Assembly: GCA_028699155.1 (NCBI GenBank)
Contig: JAQVVD010000008.1
Span: forward strand, 1-49,348
Length of the DNA: 49,348 nt
Direction: 5' to 3'
Origin: Candidatus Peribacteraceae bacterium
Lineage (GTDB): Bacteria; Patescibacteriota; Gracilibacteria; Peribacterales; Peribacteraceae
Shown: one piece after another, positions 8,012-15,545 of the stretch
How positions within the stretch are numbered: the first letter of the stretch is position 1
Layout: each line of letters opens with the position of its first letter
Position numbers and translations under genes: made by a program
The notes under the pieces: generated by a model
The model's input: only the letters and a program-made list of their open reading frames with translations
The model's database searches: none
Told to the model about the DNA's origin: nothing

Positions 8012-9548
8012 TCGGAGGGAGCAGGCGCCGCACCGTTTCTTCGCTCATGCGCCCGATGCAGACGAGCAGCGCAGAATGGGGGACAGGGGGGGTGCGACCG
8101 CTGAGCAATTCTACCTCCCTTCCGAATCCTCTGCGGAAGGGTTTGGCGCTCTGTCCGGAGAGGAAGATCACCCGATCGAACACGGGTGCTGCCATCGTGC
8201 CGAGTTCCATGTGCGTCCTGTCCTGTTCTTCGCCAAGTTCAATGAGCCCGCTTGTGAGCAGCACTCTCTGTTCCGCCGGTTGTGACCGTGCCCACTGTAT
8301 TGCTGCCTCGAAGCTCGCCGGGCTGGCATTGTGCGTATCATCGAGGATAGTGACATCGCATTCCGTTCGTACGTCGAACGTGTGCGCGGGAGGCTTGAAG
8401 CTCTGCAGGCGGAGGGCGATTTCCTGCGGAGCTCTGCCGAGCGATTGCGCCACGGCAATGGCGAGGAGCACGTTCGTGACGTTGTGCGTTCCGTGGATCG
8501 GTACGTCGTAGGTCGTGTTCTCCACGCGAAAGCGAATGCCACACGTCGTCTCTTCTACCTCGAATGCTTCAATGTCCGCCCGCCCGCCAGTCCCGACGGT
8601 CGTCACGGGACACCGGGCGCGGGCGGCAAGGGCGCTGCAGCGTGCGTTATCTGCGTTCAGGAACGCATGCCCTGTGCCCGGCAGCATTGCAATGAGTTCT
8701 CCTTTTGCTCTACAGAGTGCTTCCTGTGAGCCGAACAATGCGATGTGTTGCGAGCCGACATACGTCACGACGCCTATGGTCGGTTGCACGATGCTGCAGA
8801 GGAGCGCGATTTCTCCCATTCGGTACGCACCCATCTCCACAATGAGTATGGATGGAGTTTCCCCTTCTTTCCTCAGTTCTCGTACGAGCCACTGTGCCAC
8901 GCCCACTTCGGTGTTCATGTGTGTGGGTGTTGTGAGGGGGGAGTGTTGCTCCAGCACGTGTGCGAGCAGCTCCTTGGTCGTCGTTTTGCCTGCGCTGCCG
9001 GTAATGCCGATCACCGTCATGTCTCTGAGAGACGAGCGCAGGCGGATTGCTCTGCGGAAGATGCGGTACTTCAGTACGGTATCGACGGGCAGGAACAGTA
9101 CCCACGTAAGCGCAAGCACTGCCGGTTGCAGCAGGACGACTGCCGGCAGGATAGCGGGATTGCCGCGTACGGTTGCAAGCAAGGCGATCCCGATGGTGAG
9201 GAGTACTGTGGCGGCAACGAGCACTCTTGCTTTGGCTGTCCAGACGGGTTTCGGTTGTTTGCGCAGCGTCATCTGTATGCCGGCGATTGCCGCAAAGATT
9301 CCCAGTAGAATTGTCGTGAGTATTTGTATGTCGAGTTTCGTTCCTAGTGCGAGCAGAAGGAAGGAAAACGCAGCGACTGGCCGCACAATGCCGAAGAGTT
9401 GCCGGAAGAAGCCCTCTGCGCGCAGATGCTCACGCAGGCGGTCTAATCGCCACTCCTTTACCTGCCACAGATGCACAAACGTGAGGAGCGGCGCGGCACT
9501 TCCTGCCGCTGTCAGTCCAATGAGGATGGCGTACTGCACGATGTGCAT
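8004..9548 (-). CDS. murF: MurF-type Mur ligase with an N-terminal membrane domain
   Basis: 514 residues. About the first 155 residues form five or so membrane helices, absent from E. coli MurF. From residue 178 a complete Mur ligase follows: P-loop GITGSAGKTTTK (181-192), THMNTEVGVAQW, the central VEMGAYRMGEI motif diagnostic of MurF (family E.G....GEI), GTHNVTNVLLAIAVA, and the C-terminal LDDTHNASPASF corresponding to the family's D.YNANP.S. MurF adds D-Ala-D-Ala to the UDP-MurNAc tripeptide using ATP. The fusion would place the last cytoplasmic Mur step at the membrane. It heads an overlapping operon with an aminotransferase and a FemX-like transferase. I know of similar membrane-fused MurF proteins in CPR bacteria; the identity of the added residue is inferred. 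Confidence 0.85.
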   Translation of the reverse strand: MHIVQYAILIGLTAAGSAAPLLTFVHLWQVKEWRLDRLREHLRAEGFFRQLFGIVRPVAAFSFLLLALGTKLDIQILTTILLGIFAAIAGIQMTLRKQPKPVWTAKARVLVAATVLLTIGIALLATVRGNPAILPAVVLLQPAVLALTWVLFLPVDTVLKYRIFRRAIRLRSSLRDMTVIGITGSAGKTTTKELLAHVLEQHSPLTTPTHMNTEVGVAQWLVRELRKEGETPSILIVEMGAYRMGEIALLCSIVQPTIGVVTYVGSQHIALFGSQEALCRAKGELIAMLPGTGHAFLNADNARCSALAARARCPVTTVGTGGRADIEAFEVEETTCGIRFRVENTTYDVPIHGTHNVTNVLLAIAVAQSLGRAPQEIALRLQSFKPPAHTFDVRTECDVTILDDTHNASPASFEAAIQWARSQPAEQRVLLTSGLIELGEEQDRTHMELGTMAAPVFDRVIFLSGQSAKPFRRGFGREVELLSGRTPPVPHSALLVCIGRMSEETVRRLLPPNA

Positions 9549-9618
9549 AGCTTACCGTGATGGTGCGTATTCTCCCATTGTTCTCCCGTCGCTTTTGTTG
9601 GGAGCGATCTCCGGTTTC

Positions 9619-9647
9619 TTGTGTATTGTATGCGAATCTGTTACAAT
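9619..9647 (+). promoter_or_regulatory. Promoter upstream of the small secreted protein gene
   Basis: TTGTGT at 9619-9624, a 17-nt spacer and TACAAT at 9642-9647, 27 nt before the ATG at 9675. It matches the promoter at 990-1018 in both hexamers and in spacing. Confidence 0.6.
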
Positions 9648-9674
9648 AATCTCGTAATTTTCACAAAAACACAC

Positions 9675-9914
9675 ATGCAACATCTCCATGCTTCGGTTCC
9701 ACGCGATGTCTCACTCGGCGTGCTGCTCGCTACGCTCCTTGCGTGCACATTCGCCGTGGTTCTCCCGAGCTTGTATGCCATCAGGTCTATGCCGGGTCAC
9801 TACTACAACCTGCTGCCGGTTGCGCAGGCGGGTGATACCGACCGCGACGGGATTCCGGATCACATGGATGCATCGTACGGCATGCGCATGCATGCGGCGC
9901 CGTCTGTGCGGTAG
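9675..9914 (+). CDS. Small secreted or membrane-anchored protein with an Asp-rich motif
   Basis: 79 residues. Residues ~12-35 form one hydrophobic helix (signal peptide or anchor), and the C-terminus carries DTDRDGIPDHMDA, which matches the thrombospondin type-3/dockerin-like calcium-binding pattern DxDxDGxxDxxD. The remainder is unlike anything I recognise. It has its own promoter and is divergent from the murF operon. The start at 9675 is favoured over the upstream Met because it puts the hydrophobic helix near the N-terminus and lies downstream of the predicted promoter. Confidence 0.55.
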   Translation: MQHLHASVPRDVSLGVLLATLLACTFAVVLPSLYAIRSMPGHYYNLLPVAQAGDTDRDGIPDHMDASYGMRMHAAPSVR

Positions 9915-9943
9915 CCTGCCGGAGGATTTTCCCTTTCTGCGGA

Positions 9944-10690
9944 TTACGCGTTTGTATCTTTGGACAGTGCAATGCGCACGCTTTTTCCTATTGCTTCCGC
10001 TCTCTCACGGTGTACGCGATGGCGGATGCCCGGGAATGTAATGAGCGTGCTCCCCTTGATGCGTTCATGCATCAGTCTGCCGTCGGAGAGCGGAGTCATG
10101 GCGTCCTCTTCCCCCCAGAAGATGCTGGTGGGCAGCGTGATGTGTTCCAGTAGGGGGCGCAGATCCTCCTGCGAGACGCGTACGAGGGTTTGGCGCATTG
10201 TTTCAGAGGCGTTCTCATAATCGTGCACGCGCAGGATCTTGTAGAGCATGCGTTTTCCGGCTGCCTGCAGCGGAGCGAAACCTGGCACTGAGAGCAGCGA
10301 TTTCCCCGCTTTCGCCAGCGTGAGGCCGATGATTCGCCTGATGTGCCTGGGATGCCTGATCCCCGCTGCGGCGCACAGGAACAGATGCGTTGGTTGCGGC
10401 AGTTCCTGTCTGCCCTGTGCCAGGCGTGCGGCGAGCTTGATGGCGATGCGCCCGCCGTGCGAATGCCCGAGGAGCGCATACGCCCCTTTCACATTCTCCC
10501 GGATGTACGCTGTCACCCAATCTGCGTACGCATCCGTGTCCCACGGTTCCGGCGGTTCCGGCTCTCCGCCGAAGCCGGGGAGGTCCGGAGCCAGTACCGT
10601 TATGCCGGTCCCTGCGAGCGCTTCGCGGAGTTCTGTGAAGGATGCTCCGGAGCCGCCCCACCCATGGAGACAAAGGAGTGTCTTCTGCAT
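9944..10690 (-). CDS. Alpha/beta hydrolase
   Basis: 248 residues with the full alpha/beta-hydrolase pattern: oxyanion motif LCLHGWGGSG near residue 9, nucleophile elbow GHSHGG with Ser77, acid Asp196 in WGEEDAMTP, and a catalytic His near residue 224 in GIRHRVHRE. Cytoplasmic, with no signal peptide. BioH/MenH-like carboxylesterases share this layout, but the substrate cannot be named. The start at 10690 is chosen because TATACT (10699-10704) lies 8 nt upstream, and the extra N-terminal residues of the longer frame are not family-like. Divergent from the AMMECR1-fusion lipoprotein gene. Confidence 0.88.
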   Translation of the reverse strand: MQKTLLCLHGWGGSGASFTELREALAGTGITVLAPDLPGFGGEPEPPEPWDTDAYADWVTAYIRENVKGAYALLGHSHGGRIAIKLAARLAQGRQELPQPTHLFLCAAAGIRHPRHIRRIIGLTLAKAGKSLLSVPGFAPLQAAGKRMLYKILRVHDYENASETMRQTLVRVSQEDLRPLLEHITLPTSIFWGEEDAMTPLSDGRLMHERIKGSTLITFPGIRHRVHRERAEAIGKSVRIALSKDTNA

Positions 10691-10801
10691 GTGTGCGCAG
10701 TATAGGCGCAATGACCTCCTCCAGTGGAGGGAGAATGTGCGCTTTCGTGGAGTGGCATGCTCTTGTAGCATGGGAGATACTTCGTTTCTCCGCTCTGCGC
10801 C

Positions 10802-12565
10802 ATGCGGTTTTCCTGCCGATTACCATGCTCTCTCCTCGCCTGTTCCTGCGTGGCTGTTCTCTCTTCTGGATGCAGTCCGCACAATGCATCGCTCATTCCT
10901 GTATCGGTCAACGGACTCTCTTCCGTGCAGGAGCAGGCGATTGCACGCAGGGCTTACGCAGCGCTTGATGCGCACTTTTCAGGAGAAGGAATAAGGGAAG
11001 AGTTCGCGCTCTCACTCACTGATACGTACCACAAATTATTCATTACCGTACTGCGTAACAATGCCACGCGCTGCTGCATGAGCGGCCAGGCCGGTGCAGA
11101 TGTCCCTGACCGCCTGACGGAAGACATCGATCAGGCAGTGGAGCGTTGCATCAATGATGAGCGCTACGGCGGCGTTCTGCGCGCAGAGGAGACGCAGGAT
11201 GCGGAGCTCATCTTCACTTTCCTCTTGGACAATCCCCGTCAGCTGGAAGGAGATCTGCATGCGATGGAGAAGCAGGTCGAGCTTGGCATTCATTCGCTCG
11301 AGGTCGTGCGTGGGTCCAAGAATGCCTATTTCAAGGAGTCCGTGCCTATCAGCAGTAACTACAATTTCCAGAAAACGCTCGACCGCCTCTGCAAGAAAGC
11401 TGGATTAGAGGCTCGTTGCTACGACGATCCGGAAACGCAGGTACTCGCGTACGATACGCGCACGTTCAAGGCGGGAAGGGACGGTTCTGTCACCGAGCTC
11501 TACCGCTACAACATCCCGCTCCCCGAGGAGATCGATAGGCCATTTTTGCTTGATCGCCTTCGGCTTGCCGAGCAGTGGTTTGCAGCGACCGTCCATCCCA
11601 ACCGTGGATTGCTGGAGTACATGTACTATCCCAGCAGCGATTCCTATTCTACGGAGAATAATGATGTCCGGCAGCTTGCGACGCTTTGGGCGATGGTGGA
11701 GCTGGAGAACTTCCTGCAATCAGACCGCCTGGATACGGTTATTCGCAATACGTTTACCTCCTCCATGTCCATGCTGGTCTGCGGGGAGCAGTCATGCTAC
11801 GTGAATATCGATGGTTCGACGAAGATCGCGTACAACGCTTTCCTCATCCTCGCCCTTCTTGGGCGTTCCGATTTCTCCGCGGATACAGCTGCAAAGCTGG
11901 CGCAGGCGCTGCTGGATCAGCAGCAGCCCGACGGCTCCTACAGGACGGATTTCACCTCCCCGGCCATTTCCGGCATCGACTACTATCCCGGCGAGGCGAT
12001 GTTGGCTCTCATGCGCTTCTATGAGAGGACACACGACCCGCGGTACCTCGATTCCGTGCGCAGGGCTTTCCCTTATTACAGTGCTTATTGGAGAGGGAAT
12101 AAGAATACGGCTTTCTTCCCTTGGCAGGCACAGGTGTATTACCTTTTTTACAAGGCAGAGCCGAATCCGACAGTTGCCGAATTTGTCTTTGAGATGGCGG
12201 ACTGGATGGTCGATACGCACCAGATTGCAGAGAGCCCATACAGGGATCTCCCCGGCGCATTTACCCGCGGAAATCCGCGGAATTCCACTTCTGTGTATAT
12301 GGAAGGCATGAATGACGCATACGCACTTGCTCTCTTGGTGGGGGATATCGAACGCATCGAAAAATACAAGCGATCCATCCAAGAGGGAATGCGGTTCTCT
12401 TTGCTTACGCAATACACGCCGGAAGGCGCTTTCTACATCGGGAATCCCACGCGTGCAATCGGCGGGTTCCGCGCATCACTTACAGATAATTCCCAGCGCA
12501 TCGATTATACGCAGCATGCCGTCTTCGCGCTGCTCAAGTCGTTGCAGCATGCTGTTTTCGAGTAG
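10802..12565 (+). CDS. Lipoprotein: AMMECR1-like domain fused to an alpha/alpha-toroid domain
   Basis: 587 residues. The signal peptide runs to VAVLSSGC (lipobox-like, residues ~16-24). Residues ~45-225 resemble the AMMECR1 domain: the family's (R)GCIG segment appears as RCCMSGQAG, and the later signature segments are LGIHSLEVVRGSKNAYF and TLDRLCKKAGL. AMMECR1 is normally a cytoplasmic protein of unknown activity. From ~245 to the end, repeated helical hairpins (AYNAFLILALLG, DYYPGEAMLALMRFYE, PWQAQVYYLFYK) suggest an (alpha/alpha)6 toroid of the kind seen in glycosidases and terpene cyclases, with an LDQQQPDGSYRTDF turn. It would be anchored outside the membrane. Neither enzymatic activity nor substrate can be assigned. 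Confidence 0.82.
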   Translation: MRFSCRLPCSLLACSCVAVLSSGCSPHNASLIPVSVNGLSSVQEQAIARRAYAALDAHFSGEGIREEFALSLTDTYHKLFITVLRNNATRCCMSGQAGADVPDRLTEDIDQAVERCINDERYGGVLRAEETQDAELIFTFLLDNPRQLEGDLHAMEKQVELGIHSLEVVRGSKNAYFKESVPISSNYNFQKTLDRLCKKAGLEARCYDDPETQVLAYDTRTFKAGRDGSVTELYRYNIPLPEEIDRPFLLDRLRLAEQWFAATVHPNRGLLEYMYYPSSDSYSTENNDVRQLATLWAMVELENFLQSDRLDTVIRNTFTSSMSMLVCGEQSCYVNIDGSTKIAYNAFLILALLGRSDFSADTAAKLAQALLDQQQPDGSYRTDFTSPAISGIDYYPGEAMLALMRFYERTHDPRYLDSVRRAFPYYSAYWRGNKNTAFFPWQAQVYYLFYKAEPNPTVAEFVFEMADWMVDTHQIAESPYRDLPGAFTRGNPRNSTSVYMEGMNDAYALALLVGDIERIEKYKRSIQEGMRFSLLTQYTPEGAFYIGNPTRAIGGFRASLTDNSQRIDYTQHAVFALLKSLQHAVFE

Positions 12566-12790
12566 GGGCGGGATCTTGTTTGATCGTTGGGGTGTGTGCA
12601 GTGTGCAAGTTGCTGGTTCAAGTTCGTACCTCGTACTTTGCCCTCCTGTTGCATGCTTCGTGCCGCTCAGTGGGTGATGGCTTGCCATGAGCCCGAAGGT
12701 CGAATGGTAGTACGGGGGATTATCCTTACTACGTTGTAACAGTACGGAGATAAGTTGGAGTAGTAAGGCGAATGAAGTTTGAAGAGCGGT
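12566..12790. other. Gene-free stretch downstream of the AMMECR1-fusion gene
   Basis: No credible CDS. It contains a 9-bp inverted repeat, CCTTACTAC (12724-12732) with GTAGTAAGG (12760-12768), and the segment CTTGCCATGAG (12681-12691), which differs by one base from CTCGCCATGAG found beside tRNA-Ile at 26341. The AT-rich GNAT/GIY-YIG segment starts immediately to the right. Confidence 0.4.
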
Positions 12791-13237
12791 TCAAAACAGG
12801 AGCTTATAGGTAACGCCTTCTTTCCATTCAGGATTCTCCCACTCTGCAAAGCCAAACTTGCTACAGAGTTTCTGCATAGGAAGATTGTTGAATGCGGTTT
12901 CGGTAACAATACCTTTCGTTCCATGCTTTTGTGCATGAGCAATGCAGCGTTGCACAAACTCACTTCCGATACCTTGTCTATGCAATCTCGGTTCTACATA
13001 GATTTCTCTCAAAAACAAGAAGCCTTTTTCCCACCAATCAGAATCAATGGAACAAAACCCTGCAAAAGCATTATTTTCTTTCGCGATGAGATACAAGCTA
13101 TTTTTAGTATGAAGATGATCTTTGAGGTACTGAATAGTTTCATTGTCATACTGAATGTTCAGAGTGCGATATTGAGCAGTTTTTCCATGTAGTACATCTA
13201 TTTCTTCGGGTTTTGTGATAGTGAAATACTCGATCAT
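12791..13237 (-). CDS. GNAT-family N-acetyltransferase
   Basis: 148 residues. The acetyl-CoA-binding motif A of the GNAT fold reads LREIYVEPRLHRQGIGSEFV (R/Q-x-x-G-x-G/A as RQGIGS), followed by AHAQKHGTKGIVTETAFNN and the motif-B-like KLCSKFGFAEWE. The substrate is unknown. TACAAT (13244-13249) lies 6 nt upstream of the ATG. The gene and the adjacent GIY-YIG gene are clearly richer in A/T than their neighbours, suggesting recent acquisition. They lie on the same strand, 33 bases apart. Confidence 0.88.
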   Translation of the reverse strand: MIEYFTITKPEEIDVLHGKTAQYRTLNIQYDNETIQYLKDHLHTKNSLYLIAKENNAFAGFCSIDSDWWEKGFLFLREIYVEPRLHRQGIGSEFVQRCIAHAQKHGTKGIVTETAFNNLPMQKLCSKFGFAEWENPEWKEGVTYKLLF

Positions 13238-13270
13238 AGAGTCATTGTAGATTATTTTACTTTCCTTTAA

Positions 13271-13525
13271 TCAGTTTTCATTCAAATAGTGATTGATCTG
13301 TTTCTTGAGAAACTTTCTACCCGACCCACTCTTCAAAAACTTCTCTCTCCCAAGTGCATCCATCTTGTTCACATATGATTCACAGTAGATGAGTCTCCAC
13401 TGTCCTTTCGCAGTGGAGATATTCTTGTGATTATTATGTTCTGCGAGCCTGCGTTTCACATTAGCAGTATAACCGATGTACCACTTGTGGCTCTGTATTT
13501 CTTCAATGAGATAGACATGGTGCAT
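13271..13525 (-). CDS. GIY-YIG domain protein (UPF0213-like putative endonuclease)
   Basis: 84 residues, a stand-alone GIY-YIG domain: the motif is present as VYLIEEI...KWYIGYTANVKRRLAEHN (VYL for GIY, YIG intact, Arg of KRRL, His/Asn after it), followed by the conserved GREKFLKSGSGRKFL segment of the YhbQ/UPF0213 group. The family is nuclease-like, but the cellular role is unknown. TATAAT (13534-13539) sits 8 nt before the ATG, within a 14-base stretch (AATCGTACGCTATG) identical to that of the second GIY-YIG gene at 42331. It lies downstream of tRNA-Met on the same strand and in AT-rich DNA. Confidence 0.88.
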   Translation of the reverse strand: MHHVYLIEEIQSHKWYIGYTANVKRRLAEHNNHKNISTAKGQWRLIYCESYVNKMDALGREKFLKSGSGRKFLKKQINHYLNEN

Positions 13526-13605
13526 AGCGTACGATTATATTCATTATTGAATGGCAGCGCCACGTGACTGCGCGCAGGGACGTAAAGCCGCTGCGCGACC
13601 ACGTC

Positions 13606-13650
13606 CCACGTAAAACAGCTGCTCGCTTCGCTGCGCGCAGTTTTACGTGG
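13606..13650. repeat. Inverted repeat overlapping the CCA end of tRNA-Met
   Basis: Arms CCACGTAAAAC (13606-13616) and GTTTTACGTGG (13640-13650) are perfectly complementary over 11 bp. The right arm includes the encoded CCA of tRNA-Met, so the tRNA 3' end and its trailer could form one hairpin. There is no T-tract. Confidence 0.6.
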
Positions 13651-13723
13651 TGCCACGGGCCGGGATTGAACCGGCGACCCCGGGCTTATGAGTCCCGTGC
13701 TCTACCAACTGAGCTACCGTGGC
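13648..13723 (-). tRNA. tRNA-Met (CAU)
   Basis: A 76-nt cloverleaf with encoded CCA: acceptor GCCACGG/CCGTGGC with discriminator A, D-arm GCTC/GAGC, anticodon loop CTCATAA, variable loop GGGTC, and T-arm GCCGG/CCGGC around TTCAATC. The anticodon stem CGGGA/GCCCG has an A-G mismatch next to the loop. Elongator Met is most likely because the D-arm and the GGGTC variable loop resemble E. coli elongator tRNA-Met. A lysidine-modified tRNA-Ile2 reading AUA also has CAU and cannot be excluded by eye. Confidence 0.88.
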
Positions 13724-13784
13724 ATACAGCATGAAAGACAAACCTGCGGTTTTTCTTTCATGAACTATCTTTTCCCTAAGCGGT

Positions 13785-13818
13785 GTGCCTCCAGGCAAGC
13801 GGAGCTTGCCTTCGGCAC
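13785..13818. repeat. Strong hairpin between the exchanger gene and tRNA-Met
   Basis: GTGCC-(3)-AGGCAAGC, a 3-nt loop, then GCTTGCCT-(2)-GGCAC: 13 paired bases with a small internal loop. A second, weaker inverted repeat (ATGAAAGA...TCTTTCAT) lies at 13731-13761. Either may end transcription from the exchanger gene, although neither has a T-tract. Confidence 0.5.
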
Positions 13819-13897
13819 GGCATCAAAGAGCAGTTCCCCCGAATTATGCAGCAACTCTCTGCGAGAGAGAAGATGTTTGCATCATTTTCCTTCTCTT

Positions 13898-14911
13898 TCA
13901 GAGGACTTCACGCGTAATGAGCATGCCGATGTATCCTGCGTACAGGAGGAGCATCGTCACGCCTTCCCACCTATGTAAGATGTGCCCTTTTTTCATCCTC
14001 CAGAAGAGCAGGCGTTGTTGGAGGTGACCGGTTTGAATGAAGAGGAACAGGACGAGTACGGCGCCGATCATGACGAGCAGGTCGGTATTGATGGCAGGTG
14101 CGAAGGGGAGCGGGCGTATGAGTGCGCTTACTCCTAATATCCAGAAGATGTTGAAGATGTTGCTTCCCACAATGTTTCCTATGGAGATATCCGGTTTGTT
14201 CTTCATTGCTGCGATAACCGATGTCATGAGCTCCGGCAACGACGTACCTACTGCGACAATCGTGAGGCCGATGAGCGATTCACTCACGCCGAGGAGCGTG
14301 GCCACCTGCACTGCGCCGCGTACCGCAAATTCTCCTCCCGCCATGAGGGCAATGAGCCCTCCTCCGACCATCGTACTTGCGAGCCAGATGCTCCGTGTTT
14401 CTTCCGTGTGTTCTTCTTTGCTATCGTCTGCGTTTCCTTTCCGAATGCCGAATGTGTAGTAGAGGAAGATGATGAAGAATCCGATGAATGCCATCCCGTC
14501 CCCGCGACCGATTTCCGATGTCGTATACCCGTCGATCAGGCGGTCGTTTGCCATCACGAATAGAATGAGTGAAGCCAAGAGGCAGAAGGGTATCTCCTTG
14601 AAGACCGTGCTCTGCTGCACTCTGATCGGGATGATCATGGCGGCAATTCCCAGGATCAGGAGCACGTTCGCGATGTTGCTCCCGATAATGTTGCCAATCG
14701 CAATATCCGCATTGCCTTTCAGGCTTGCGAAGATATTCACGACCAGTTCCGGCGCCGATGTTCCGAATGAGACGATCGTGAGCCCGATCACCAGATCGGA
14801 AATTCGCAGCCGCCTCGCGATGGAGGATGCGCCTTCCACAAGCCAATCCGCTCCTTTGATTAGCAGTGCGAAACCGATGGCGATGAAGAAGATCGGCAGC
14901 ACGTACGTCAT
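13898..14911 (-). CDS. CaCA-family Na+/Ca2+ exchanger (YrbG-like)
   Basis: 337 residues, about ten membrane helices in two homologous halves. Each half has the alpha-repeat signature of the cation/Ca2+ antiporter superfamily: VSFGTSAPELVVNIFAS (residues ~47-63) and AVGTSLPELMTSVIA in the second half, with the paired GNIIGSNIANVLLILG and GNIVGSNIFNIFWILG helices. The acidic residues of both repeats (Glu in APEL and PEL) that bind the cation are intact. It would exchange Na+ or H+ for Ca2+ at the membrane. TACAGT (14919-14924) lies 7 nt before the ATG. Divergent from grpE across 55 bases. Confidence 0.94.
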   Translation of the reverse strand: MTYVLPIFFIAIGFALLIKGADWLVEGASSIARRLRISDLVIGLTIVSFGTSAPELVVNIFASLKGNADIAIGNIIGSNIANVLLILGIAAMIIPIRVQQSTVFKEIPFCLLASLILFVMANDRLIDGYTTSEIGRGDGMAFIGFFIIFLYYTFGIRKGNADDSKEEHTEETRSIWLASTMVGGGLIALMAGGEFAVRGAVQVATLLGVSESLIGLTIVAVGTSLPELMTSVIAAMKNKPDISIGNIVGSNIFNIFWILGVSALIRPLPFAPAINTDLLVMIGAVLVLFLFIQTGHLQQRLLFWRMKKGHILHRWEGVTMLLLYAGYIGMLITREVL

Positions 14912-14931
14912 GGCGCGTACTGTAGCAGCAC

Positions 14932-14960
14932 TTGGTCGTTCCTGCGAGTTTTGGTATCAT
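14932..14960 (+). promoter_or_regulatory. grpE promoter
   Basis: TTGGTC at 14932-14937, a 17-nt spacer and TATCAT at 14955-14960; the grpE ATG follows after 6 nt, implying a leaderless mRNA. The opposite strand holds the exchanger's TACAGT box (14919-14924). Confidence 0.65.
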
Positions 14961-14966
14961 GCAGCC

Positions 14967-15473
14967 ATGAATCCCGGAAAGAAACAGCCGAAGAAGAAGG
15001 CAGACAAGACCAAGACCGTTCAGGAACTTGAGCAGGAGGTTGCGCGCTTAAAAGAAATGGCTGCACGTGCGCAGGCGGATCTGCAGAATGCCAAAGATCG
15101 CATGGAGCGCGATGCGCGCGAGATTCGCGCATTCGCGGCAGCCGGCATCGTCTCCAATCTCCTTCCTACGCTCGATAATTTTCAGCGGGCGTTCCAGCAC
15201 TTGCCGGATGAACTAAAAAACCATGAGTGGATTAAGGGCGTGCAGGCGATGGAGCAGGAGCTCCTCAAGAAGCTCACCGATGCGGGCTTACAGAAGATTG
15301 ATTGCATCGGGCAAAATATCGATCCGCATATGCACGAAGTGCTCATGGCCGGCCCGGGACCGAAGGATACGATCCTGCAGGTCTTCGAGGACGGGTACAC
15401 ATTCAATGGCAAGGTGATCCGTCCCGCGAAGGTGAAAGTGGGGGATGGGACGGTAGAAATGGAAAATGAATAA
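14967..15473 (+). CDS. grpE: GrpE nucleotide-exchange factor
   Basis: 168 residues. Lys-rich N-terminus (MNPGKKQPKKKADKTK), then a long dimerising coiled coil (residues ~18-65, VQELEQEVARLKEMAARAQA), then the four-helix and beta-wing regions with LLPTLDNFQRAF and the C-terminal GrpE signature around DTILQVFEDGYTFNGKVIRPAKV. It releases ADP from DnaK. No dnaK or dnaJ lies in the window. The start at 14967 is set by the coiled-coil layout and the TATCAT box 6 nt upstream; the longer open frame upstream is antisense to the exchanger gene. The stop codon lies inside an inverted repeat shared with the end of murD. Confidence 0.94.
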   Translation: MNPGKKQPKKKADKTKTVQELEQEVARLKEMAARAQADLQNAKDRMERDAREIRAFAAAGIVSNLLPTLDNFQRAFQHLPDELKNHEWIKGVQAMEQELLKKLTDAGLQKIDCIGQNIDPHMHEVLMAGPGPKDTILQVFEDGYTFNGKVIRPAKVKVGDGTVEMENE

Positions 15474-15545
15474 TTGATAATGGAAAATGAATTGCTGCTA
15501 AAAGAGCTACAGTATCAATTTTCCATTATCCATTTTCCATTTCTA
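15454..15545. repeat. Inverted repeat spanning the convergent ends of grpE and murD
   Basis: The left arm starts at 15454 (TAGAAATGGAAAATG, then ATAATGGAAAAT) and the right arm ends at 15545; the right arm lacks about 10 bases present on the left. The grpE TAA (15471-15473) and the murD TAG (complement of 15543-15545) both lie within it. It could form a long A/T-rich hairpin that ends both transcripts. Confidence 0.6.
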
